Origin: Daedaleopsis sinensis
Taxonomy: Eukaryota; Basidiomycota; Agaricomycetes; Polyporales; Polyporaceae
NCBI GenBank assembly: GCA_033807695.1
Contig: CM066309.1
Coordinates: forward strand, 2,604,001 to 2,668,000
Length of the DNA stretch: 64,000 nt
Direction: 5' to 3'
Of this stretch, positions 45,309-54,299 are shown piece by piece. Made by a program: the position numbers and the translations under genes. Position 1 is the first letter of the stretch. Each line of letters starts with the position of its first letter. The notes under the pieces are model-generated. The model saw only the letters and a program-made list of their open reading frames with translations, searched no databases and was not told the DNA's origin.

Positions 45309-46939
45309 ATGCTGCTGTTACCTTCCCCTCGACTTGACTTCACCCTCGACCCCGGGCTCGGACTTGCATTTGGACTCGCGCAGTCCCTCACGTTCGCTAT
45401 GGCAGTTTCGTTCGCCGCCTCCGCGACCCCCGCTACCGCCTATAATATCGCGCGCGACTTCTCTGGCTCGCACTTCTTCGATGGATGGGATTACTATGGG
45501 TCGTGGGACAACCTAACGCTCAGTGAGTATTCCATTCATCTTGTTAGGGGTTGGGCGATGGGGTCATGAAGTACCGCGTCGGAACGGTGCGGTAGAAGGA
45601 TGGATCTCGAGGCCGGATGTATGATGAAGGGTGAACGAAGTTTAACTTCGAGCGCTAACTCGGCATTTCTCCAGGCAAAGTGTGGTGGTTGAATGAGGCA
45701 GACGCGACGTCGCAAAAGCTCGCATATGTTGACGATGCGGGCAGGGCGATTATTCGCGTGGATAACACGACCGATATTGCTGGCCCCGAAACCGACGACA
45801 CTCGTAGGAACACGGTGAGTGTCACTGGCTTCATACCCGCCTCATGAGAGATTATACTCAATCACCTTGTGTCTTCTCTTTTCTGTATACCTGACGTGAC
45901 GCAGGTCCGGCTCACGACTAAGGACTCCTACGACTACGGAAGCCTGCTGGTCTTTGATGCGAACCACCTCCCATACGGATGCTCCGTCTGGCCCGCGTTC
46001 TGGACGAAGGGCCCCGTCTGGCCGGACGATGGCGAGATCGGTGCGTGACAACTCAATCCGTCGAGGTCTCCCAGACCTACTAACCTGTTTTCCCCTTTAT
46101 CGTCCAACGATGTTGGTATGTACAGACATTATGGAAAGCATCAACCTCATGCCGGACAACCAAATGGCGATCCACACGACCGAAGGCTGCTTCTACCACA
46201 ACGACCCGAGTATTACGGCTTCAAATTGTACTGCCGGTCCCGGCTGCACCGTGCACGAGCAGAAACCGAACAGCTTCGGCGCGGGCTTCGCGGCCGCTGG
46301 CGGAGGTGTGTGGGCGACCCAGTTCGATGTCGCCGGCATCTACATCTGGTTCTGGAACGTAAGCGGCGCTTCTGGATCCTGCCGCCATGAACAGTGCTGA
46401 TTACTGTCCGTCGACGTACTCTAGAGAGCAGAAGTGCCGGAGCAGCTGAACCAGAACACCTCCGTGCTCGACATCTCAACCTGGGGCAAACCATCCGCCA
46501 GCTACCCGGTCACACCAGAATGCGACCTCACCAAGTACTTCACGCCTCAGCAAATAGTCCTCGACATCGCACTCTGCGGAGACTGGTGAGTGTACCTATC
46601 ACTTCTCTCTATGTACGTGCCTCTAACGCGATGCGCAGGGCCGGTGTGGATAGCATCTACCAGCGCACCTGTGACGGGACGTGCCATGTCTCCGGCCCAG
46701 GCAGCCCCGCCTACGACAACGCATACTTCGAGATCAACTACGTGCGCGCGTACACGACAGGCCCGCCTCTGCCGTCGCCGACGCCCTCCTCGTCGACGAC
46801 CGCGCCGGCGACCGTGCTCACGAACCCGCCCACGCGGACGGGAAGTGCGGACGGCTCCAATGGAGCACGCCGCATAGGTTCGAGCGCGGGCGTCACGGCG
46901 CTCGTCGCGTCTGTGCTCGGAATGCTGCTGTTCGCGTGA
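45309..46939 (+). CDS. GPI-type GH16 endo-beta-1,3(4)-glucanase
   Basis: Secreted glycoside hydrolase family 16 enzyme acting on beta-1,3/1,4-glucan of cell walls. The N-terminus has a hydrophobic signal (LGLAFGLAQSLTFAMAVSFA) that would be cut before YNIARDF. Family blocks follow: FFDGWDYYGSWDNLT, VWWLNEADATSQKLAYV, YDYGSLLVFDANHLPYGCSV, WPAFWTKGPVWPDDG, and the catalytic EIDIMES (E-x-D-x-x-E; Glu nucleophile and acid/base). Later blocks are WATQFDVAGIYIWFWN and QIVLDIALCGDWAGVDS. A Pro/Thr/Ser linker (PPLPSPTPSSSTTAPATV) and a hydrophobic end GVTALVASVLGMLLFA suggest a GPI anchor. A TATAAAA at 45286-45292, only 17 bp before the ATG at 45309, makes a start at 45399 (MAVSFAAS) possible, though that leaves too short a signal. 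Confidence 0.9.
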
Positions 46940-47294
46940 GGACTTGGCCAAGCATAGACGTGCGCTTGGGACTGGACCTGTTCGTTACACGAAATGGACG
47001 AGTCGGAACATGAATATTGGAACGATTGTGATGACACCATTTTACCTACTGCGCTGCACTGCTACGACCCTGGACCTCGGACCTCGCTTACTACTACTAC
47101 CCTAACTTTGACCCTCTTTCGCGTTCATCTATGAGTTCTCTTGCATGCTCTCGTGTATTATTTCTGCTACTTTTCTTGGGGTTTTGGACGTTGACACGGC
47201 ATGTTGTGCTCGCATTTAGTCATAATAATGTAGCTTTGACAGAACTTCTTACTCCTACACATAGATCTCAATGATCACTAAACGCGACTCTTGA
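46940..47294. other. Downstream of the GH16 gene
   Basis: About 355 bp of 3' UTR and spacer with T-rich tracts near 47160. No feature is seen. Confidence 0.4.
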
Positions 47295-47583
47295 ATGACC
47301 ACCAGAGAGCCACAGTCGACGCCCGCCACAAGCCGCCACACGACAGAAACTGAAGAGCGCCCCAGCGCTCCGGGCGGACCGGGAACGGAGAAGGTGACTC
47401 CGGAGGAAATCTTGCGCTCGCCAAGGTACGCAAATATGCATCGACACGACCTCGGCCGACGCGCAAATAGGTACCTCGCCGCAACACGCTTAACGATGTG
47501 CTCATAGCCTGCTACTACTCGCCCGTCTGCTGTTTGCTCTGTTTTCCGCATCCTCGACTATCGGCAGCGCAGCCTGTTTTTAG
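47295..47583 (+). CDS. Possible tail-anchored microprotein (about 68 aa, two exons)
   Basis: ATG at 47295 (MTTREPQSTPATSRHTTETE), a hydrophilic exon ending ...TPEEILRSP at a phase-2 donor (AG|GTACGC, 47426). The acceptor at 47506-47507 gives S then LLLLARLLFALFSASSTIG, a terminal hydrophobic helix, and stops at 47583. The intron is 82 nt. The arrangement of a soluble head and one C-terminal helix is that of a tail-anchored protein. It lies 107 bp upstream of the ornithine carrier on the same strand, so it could instead be a leader of that transcript. I do not recognise the family. Confidence 0.42.
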
Positions 47584-47690
47584 CGGCAACCAACGCAGCG
47601 TCACTTCCACTTCCACCCCCATCGGACCATAACTGCACAGGTAGCGCTACTACAGGCCACCTGAACACTTACAGTCACAAGCCACACCCG

Positions 47691-48781
47691 ATGGAAGTGT
47701 CGCCGGAAGAGCTGCAGACGACGGACTCCCTCACGGTCCGCGCGGTCAAGGACGTCTCGTTCGGGAGCGCGGCCGGGATCATGTCGAAGGTGTTTGAGCA
47801 TCCCTTCGACCTCACGAAGGTCCGCCTCCAGTCGCAGGTGCTCGATGCTCAGGCCCGCTTCAGCGGCCCGCTCGACTGTCTGAGGCAGACATGGCAGAAG
47901 GAGGGCGTGCGGGGACTGTACCGGGTACGTCTTCGCGTCTGAGGCTCTCCTGCGCGGTCCTTATGGATATCGGGGTGCAGGGTCTGCCTGCGCCCATAGT
48001 GGGTGCGATGGCGGAGAACGCGACGCTGTTCTGGTCCTACACGGAGATCCAGAACGCCATCCGGTGGACGAGCGGGATACCTCTGTCGCAGCAACTCACT
48101 CTCGGCCAGCTTGCGTCCGCAGGAGCGGGCGCAGGTGCCATTACCAGCTTTGTCTTGTACGTCCCCGCTCGTTTTGCCATGCGTGATATTCTTTTAACAC
48201 CGTGCCGAACCTTCAGGACCCCCATCGAGCTCGTCAAGTGCAAAATGCAGGTGCAAATGCTCATGGCGCCCGCGGTCGCCTCGTCCGCCGGGTCTCCCCC
48301 GACAGTCCGCAAGCTTCCGGGGCCCATCGCCGTTCTCACCTCCGTCGTCCGCGAGACTGGCGTCCGTGGGCTCTGGCTCGGGCACACCGGCACGCTCCTC
48401 CGTGAAACAGGGGGCGGTGCGTCCTGGTTCGCCGCGAAAGAGAGCGTCGCGTCGCTGCTGCTCGCGCGGCGCGGGCTCGCGGACAAGCGGGAGCTGCGTG
48501 CGTGGGAGAGCGCGGTGGCGGGGGCGTGCGCGGGCGTGGCGTACAACATCGCGCTCTTCCCGGCGGACACGGTGAAGAGCGCGATGCAGACGGAGGCGGA
48601 GCTGCGCGGTCCGCGCGCCGGGGGCGGGCGCGCGTCGTTCTTCGGGACGGGGCGGGAGATGTGGCGGAAGGGCGGGGTGCGGGCGCTGTACGCTGGCTGT
48701 GGGATCACGGTCGCGAGGGCGATCCCGAGCAGTGCGTTGATCTTCATCATCTACGACGGGTTGAGCCAGAGGTTCGGGTGA
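47691..48781 (+). CDS. ORT1: Mitochondrial ornithine carrier (ORT1/ARG-13 type)
   Basis: Inner-membrane carrier of the SLC25 family, predicted to exchange ornithine for citrulline/H+, linking mitochondrial ornithine synthesis to cytosolic arginine synthesis. Three tandem carrier repeats are marked by their P-x-[DE]-x-x-K-x signatures: HPFDLTKVRLQSQ, TPIELVKCKMQVQ and FPADTVKSAMQTE. The N-terminal part (VFEHPFDLTKVRLQSQVLD, FSGPLDCLRQTWQKEGVRG, LYRGLPAPIVGAMAENATLF) closely resembles Neurospora ARG-13. ATG 47691 (MEVSPEELQTTDSL); three exons with introns at about 47923-47980 and 48156-48216. The expected length is about 330 residues. Substrate specificity is inferred from similarity. Confidence 0.9.
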
Positions 48782-49002
48782 GCCTCTAGGATGGGGTGCG
48801 GGGCTGCTAGCTGGTGAGGTCGTGCTGAACTTTGCTCTCGAACGCTGACCGCAAGTCCAAAAGTACCTTGTAGCGATATGGATAGATTTCATGAGAAGCC
48901 ATCTAGACAACTCTTCATCACCTTTACAACATTTTACGACAAGTCGAGGCTTTGCATACACCACTAGCTAGTGGATATTAGGGGACGATGTCGCAAGATG
49001 AG
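48782..49002. other. Downstream of the ornithine carrier
   Basis: 3' UTR and spacer, ending at the repeat array at 49003. Confidence 0.4.
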
Positions 49003-49123
49003 CAGTGACCCCGAGGTCACCCCGAAGTGACCTCGGTGTCACTGATTGACCGCCCGGGGTGACCTCGGTGTCACGGACTGGACCGCCAGAGGTGACTTCG
49101 GTGTCACGGATGGACCGCCCGAG
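49003..49123. repeat. 18-bp hairpin followed by three 32-33-bp tandem repeats
   Basis: At 49003-49020 and 49027-49044 are near-perfect inverted arms (GTGACCTCGGTGTCACTG; one mismatch), with a 6-nt loop. The right arm begins the first of three tandem units: 49027-49058, 49059-49091 and 49092-49123. Each unit runs GTGACNTCGGTGTCAC, then a GA-rich spacer, then GGACCGCC. The block lies about 460 bp upstream of the GST start. GTGAC..GTCAC is a short dyad within each unit. I see no coding capacity. It could be protein-binding sites or a minisatellite. Confidence 0.8.
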
Positions 49124-49482
49124 GCAGTCTCAGCTCCCGAGCGTCTACCAGCCTCTCCCTCGGGCGCCTGTGTTACGTTCCTCCGCAAGCCGAGGCTACC
49201 TGAGTAACGAGAGCGAACTGTCGGAATATTCGTGCTGCGTCCTCCCAGGTCCTCCTCGCAGTCCCTCTCGAATCGATATCCCGGTGGTCGGGATACTAAC
49301 ATTTGAGCGCCCAATCGTCGGGTTGCATGCAGGTGAGTCAGCGTCTTCTTGCCAACGCAGTCGACTGTCACTGATTCTGAGCGGGTGTCAATGAGCACGA
49401 CGTAGTGTTTCCTTACTAACCCCAGCTCGGTCGATGGCGCACGACCGACTCGCCATACGCGGCCCACGACGAATGGAGGGCG

Positions 49483-49489
49483 TATAAAA
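49483..49489 (+). promoter_or_regulatory. TATA box of the GST gene
   Basis: TATAAAA 93 bp upstream of the GST ATG at 49582, with a C/T-rich leader afterwards: a well-placed fungal core promoter. Confidence 0.6.
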
Positions 49490-49581
49490 CCCCACAGGAT
49501 GTTGACGATGCACAACAGCACTTTTCCTCTTCTACTCTACACACCCAGCACTTCAACCAGTCCGCTATCCACACTCGCAAC

Positions 49582-50539
49582 ATGTCTCACGGCAAGCAGT
49601 TCACCCTCTACGGCCACATCGGCGGCGCCCCCAACCCCACGTAAGCACCGTCGTCCTGCTCGTGGCACTCGCCCTTGCATCGACGCTGACACGCCTTCTG
49701 TCCTCGCAGCAAGGTGGCCTTTCTACTCGAAGAGCTCGGGCTCTCGTACGAGTACGTCTCGATCGACATCCACAAGGGCGAGCAGAAGGAGGCCGCGTAC
49801 ACCGCGGTCTGCCCGAACGGCCGCGTGCCCGCCCTCGTCGACCACAAGAACGGCGACTTCACGATCTGGGAGTCGGACGCGATCCTCCTCTACATCGTCG
49901 AGCGGTACGACCCGGAGCACAAGCTGAGCGTCGCGGACGCGAACGAGAAGGCCCACCTCATCCAGTGGCTCTTCTTCCAGTCCTCCGGCCAGGGGTGCGT
50001 GCTCCCTCCGCTTCCGCTTTCCTCCCGAGCTGACGAGCGTTCTCACGTTCTGCAGGCCGTACTTCGGGCAGACGGTGTGGTTCATGAAGTACCACCCGGA
50101 GCACATCCCCTCTGCGATCGAGCGGTACCGGAATGAGATCCTGCGCGTGTTCGGCGTGCTCGAGAGCGTCCTGTCCAAGCAGGAGTGGCTCGTCGGCGGG
50201 AAGCCGACCATCGCGGACCTCTCCTTCATCCCGTACGCATTAATCGCACCTGGCGCGTGAGCGGTCTGCTGATCTAGAGTGCTTTCTGCCCGCTCTAGCT
50301 GGCACAACATCGCGATCCACCTCATCCTGAAGGATGTCCCGGGCATCGACGTCCCGAAGCAGTTCCCGAACGTTTCCAAGTGAGTGTTCTAGTTCTGGCG
50401 TCCGGCGCCGCTGCGGCAGGAGGATAGGAGGAGACTGACGCATGACGGCCTGTATAGGTGGCAAGCGAAGCTTACTGCTCGCCCGGCGGTTGCGAAGATC
50501 CTCCAGGAGCAGGCTGAGGCTATCGCTAAGGCAGGGTAA
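49582..50539 (+). CDS. Glutathione S-transferase, Ure2p-like
   Basis: Cytosolic GST that conjugates glutathione to electrophiles, of the fungal Ure2p-like class. ATG 49582 (MSHGKQFTLYGHIGGAPNP), then after an intron KVAFLLEELGLSYEYVSIDI. The thioredoxin-like domain covers about residues 1-85 and includes NGRVPALVDHKNGDFTIWES, where the P-A/V and ES-DAIL elements bind glutathione. The helical domain follows: AHLIQWLFFQSSGQGPYFGQ, YHPEHIPSAIERYRNEILRV, LVGGKPTIADLSFIP (the N-capping motif of the second domain), and a final KLTARPAVAKILQEQAEAI. Four introns, about 220 residues. A TATAAAA at 49483-49489 and the repeat array upstream may control it. Confidence 0.9.
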
Positions 50540-50722
50540 ACCGGTGTGGTTCACTGGCTCCATAGAGGTCGGGGCCCCCCAAGTATGTTCATCAAAGCTT
50601 GTACGCGTGGACTAGAAATACGAGCAGCAGTTGCATTCGATTAGTGACTAGTATACGGTACACAGAACCCGTATACAGCAAGATGCGTGAAGGCAGCACG
50701 ATTAGACCCGCAAACTCTTGAT

Positions 50723-51744
50723 TCATCCAGTAGTCTTCTTCAAGTGTGCGAGGATCTTGTCCAGCTCAGTCGTGAATTTCTCGCTGAGTGCTTGATACTG
50801 CGCATCGTCCGGTTAGTTAGGCGATACTTCAACGAGACCAGAGAGCAACTGACAGTCGAAAAATCCGCGGAATGTTTGTCAATTCCCTCAGTCTTCAGTA
50901 GCGCTTGATGATGCTTGCGCATCTGCACGCGTGCATCCTCTGCCTGACGCGTTGCAGTCGTGTACAACGCATTGCGAGTTTCCACAGTAGGCCTACAACG
51001 TTGCAGAACTGCCTCAATGCAATGCCCTCGCTTTCCAATGAGACCAGCGGGCTACGTACTTCGGTATTGGGATTTTGATCGTGCGGCCGTCAACCCTTTG
51101 CGGTGTGATACCGGCCAACTTAGCCTCGTATATCGCTTGCTCAGCGTACTTCAACGTCTGCCAATCCAGCCCATGCGTGCACTCGTTGAGAAAGACGCTA
51201 CTTCCATCCGCACGCACGACACAGACACGGACTCGGTACGCACATGTTCCTCGAACACCGACACGATCAGCGTCGTGCCCTCCTTCACGCCCACCGTCGC
51301 GACCTCCTCGAGCCGCACGCCCCGCGCGTCCGCCGCCCCGGGGACCTTGACACGCACCGGGGCCAGCAGGGCAGGCGTGACGCGTCCCGTCGCGCGTGTC
51401 TCCAGCGCGGCGACCTCCTTCCGGAACCAGTCCAGCACGCCCTGCATCTTGCCCTCCGCGCTCTTGTACGCCGCGCTCGACACGATGCGCTGCGAGGCGG
51501 GGACGAGCGCGTCCGTCGAGACACCCTTCCCGTGCTTGCCCGAGCCAGACGGCGCCGCGTCTTCAGACTCCCTTTCCTTTTCCTTGCCCTTGCCCCCTTT
51601 CTTCGCGGGCTTCGCGTAGAACCGCAGCTGCGCGGCGAGCGCCGCTGTCCGTCTCGCGCGTATGTGTGCGCATGGTGTTCGAGCTGCAGACAGCAGAGAG
51701 GAGGAGGGTATTCGCGCTCGACAGAGTGCCGCAAAGGTAGACAT
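50723..51744 (-). CDS. RRF1: Mitochondrial ribosome recycling factor
   Basis: Splits ribosomes after termination inside mitochondria. ATG at 51744: MSTFAALCRARIPSSSLLSA with an Arg/Ser/Ala-rich mitochondrial presequence and RRTAALAAQLRFYAKPAKKG. A Lys/Glu/Ser stretch leads to the family core: KMQGVLDWFRKEVAALETRA TGRVTPALL, the RVTPALLxxVRV region, and PGAADARGVRLEEVATVGVK. Then come TLKYAEQAIYEAKLAGITPQ R, VDGRTIKIPIPK (the RTIxIPIP hallmark), TRNALYTTATRQAEDARVQM RKHH and a final helix QYQALSEKFTTELDKILAHL ending KKTTG at 50723. Four or five exons. It is convergent with the GST gene; the ends are about 180 bp apart. Confidence 0.9.
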
Positions 51745-52281
51745 GGCGGAGGAGATCCAGAGTGACAGCCTGTCGAGCGTCTATGCGTTGGGTGCATGCC
51801 AGTTGCATGCTGTTGCAGGCTGTTGCATGGACATTCTCGGCCCGTGCTGGCACTGCCACTCAGGTTAACGTTTTCGCTCGGACGGTTCAACTTCGTTAAC
51901 TCAACGGCAGTTGTTGCGCATTGACCACTGACGCGGACGCTTTATATGCTAGGGATGAGGACAAGTATACCGACGGGGGATATCCAGCTAGCTACCGAAA
52001 GCGCTACTCAGTCTTGTCGCGTTCATCAGGCTGATGCTCCGGCGCTTCGGGCCAGCGGACTTGGTCCTTGGAGGATATGTGAAAAGTATGTCTTCATCAC
52101 AGTCGCCGCAGCGCGGGCCTCTATTTTGCTGCGACACGGAATATGGTACAGCAGTGGGATACATCAAAGGACAGACATACTTCAAACTTATTGTACGCCA
52201 TTGGTACGTCAGAGTCATCTAGAGCTACGTGCATACGGTGACGATGGCAAACCGACCTCGCGTCTTTTGTTCCACTTATAT
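51745..52281. other. Intergenic: RRF promoter and O-methyltransferase 3' region
   Basis: 537 bp; both genes run leftward. No coding feature seen. A repeated TTGCATGCTGTTGCAGG-type sequence near 51800-51830 is a short direct repeat. Confidence 0.4.
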
Positions 52282-54299
52282 CTAGGCTGGGAGCAGCTCG
52301 AGGACTAGCAGGTACGGAGTCAGCCATGAATTATCTCTAAAAATATTATACGATGAGAAACACATACTTCCGGCTTGCCCGCGGGTGTAGTAGATCTTGT
52401 TGATCTTGAAACCGGACGCGGAGATGATCCTCTCGTGCTCGGAGAGGGTGCGTTCAAAGCCATTTATATTGTTCCAAGTGATCTGTGGGCGCGTGTATAA
52501 GGATCAAGGGCACACATATAGCGATCAGTTCTGCGACATACCATGCCGAGAGTGTTGGATGCTTTGTGCGCAACTCCAAAGTTTCCCGGAAGCGGGTACG
52601 GCGCGGCCAGGGGCTGGTAAGGCTGGTTGCATGGGTCATCAGGCAAGCTCAGAGCGCAAACGTGCGAGCGATCTGGCGTACCTGCTTGTTGTCGATGGCC
52701 TTGAGGCTGTCTTCATACGGAACATCGCCCGGCTTGGTCGGGAGCGCCTCGCGAATGATGCAATCGGCAAGGAGGACTATATGACAGCAAAGAATCAGTG
52801 TCAAAACTAGGTTGGCGCGATGTCTGCCAGGATGATGTACCTTTGGAGGTCGGGTGACACGATGCACGGAGCTTCTGAAGAATCTTGATGGCATAGCTGA
52901 CGAAGTTGTTCAGTCTAATGTCTCAGAAGGGGGGCGACTGTGCAATCACCTGTCGGCCCAGTCGTCTGCGAGGACCCCGGCGAATCAATGTAAGTTATGG
53001 TTATACTGCAGCAACTCTGATCTAACGAACTCACGCATAATGAATCGCATCCAGTAGATCAGGTTCGGGCCTTGTCTAGGGTTTTCGTTGAAGAAGTCAT
53101 GCACCTCAAACTCGACGCGGCCATCCCGAAGTGCCGCTGGAAGCTCCTTCGCCCAGTACTTCTTGCCCGTCTCGAGCGGCCCCGTGTGGTAGTCCTGCAC
53201 CACCGCCTTCAGGGTCGGCACCTTATCGTACACGTGCCTGAGGACGTGCATGGACACGGAGCCCTGGCCGCCGCCGACATCGACGAGCGTCGTGTTCGGA
53301 GGGACGGATTCCCATGGGTAATCGGCCTGGATCGGCGCCATGTTGATCATGCCTGTCAACGTGATACGGGCGGGCGGTCAGCGACATTGCGCGCCGCAGA
53401 CAGCGATCTGTGGCGCAGATTGAGATTCTCACCGACGCCGGCCATGCTCTGTGCAAAGCGCGCCTGCCGTTCGGGCTCGCGCTCGAACCACTTCCACCAC
53501 GTCGGGTCTTGCTTGTTGCCGATGTTGTGCCAGGCGGTCACGAACGGAGCGCGCTCGACGTCTTCGGAGTCCCTCGTGTCTGGAGTAACCATGTTCTCCG
53601 TGAGCGCGATGCAGCCCACCATCGTGCCCCACAGAACCGGGTCGTGCATCGCCCAGGTGACGGTGCCGGGCTGGTTGAGCAGCGCCCAGCGTGTGGGGGC
53701 GAAGGTGTAAGGAGAAGGTTCCGTCCACCTGCGCAGCGGATATGATGTCAGGGTGCGAACGACATCGGAGGGCAGACAGCGTCCGGAAATTGACAGACTG
53801 ACATATGCTCGGTGCTCAGGAAGCGGAGGGATCGCCCGAGCTTCTCAGGGTTGACCTTCTTGTCCTCTGGGAGCCTGGCGACCATTTCGTCGACGTGCAG
53901 CCCGGACGTCCTCTCTTCGTCTGTCCTGAAGACGTCGAGGAGGTTAATTTGGGCTGTGAGAATAAACGCTGATGTGTCGAGGGCGCCGGTGGACAGATCC
54001 TGGGAGCAACCGTTCCATTAGGGACTGGCAGTGCACGGCGAGCAGCAGGTGGATGAGCATACGAAGAGCGCAGTTCCCACGTCCTGGACGAGGGCCTTGA
54101 TCATGTTGGCAGAACCCATCGCAACCTTCCGTGCTTCATGGAGCTTTGCACTGGGGACAGCGTCGGGGGAGTCGAGTGGGTGCCACTGCGGCTCGAGAGT
54201 GAAGGTCGGCATCTGCGCGGCCTCGAGCTCGCTCTCGATGGCCTCGATAGAGGTGGTTAACAGGGAGAGGAGAGCACGGAGGGGAGTTTCCTTGGTCAT
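52282..54299 (-). CDS. SAM-dependent O-methyltransferase (family 2, COMT-like)
   Basis: Class-I O-methyltransferase, expected to methylate a hydroxyl of a small aromatic or secondary metabolite. ATG 54299 (MTKETPLRALLSLLTTSIEA). The N-terminal dimerisation helices (DDLSTGALDTSAFILTAQIN) lead to RSLRFLSTEHM and NMVTPDTRDSEDVERAPFVT. The SAM site is NTTLVDVGGGQGSVSMHVLR (DVGGGxG), followed by KAVVQD. The catalytic motif reads YWMRFIMHDWADRL: its His is made of C at 53035 plus AC at 52965-52964 across an intron. The exon 52950-52965 is only 16 nt. The C-terminus ends TRGQAGILELLPA after the RIISASGFKI segment, stopping at 52282. Many exons; the substrate is unknown. Confidence 0.85.
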
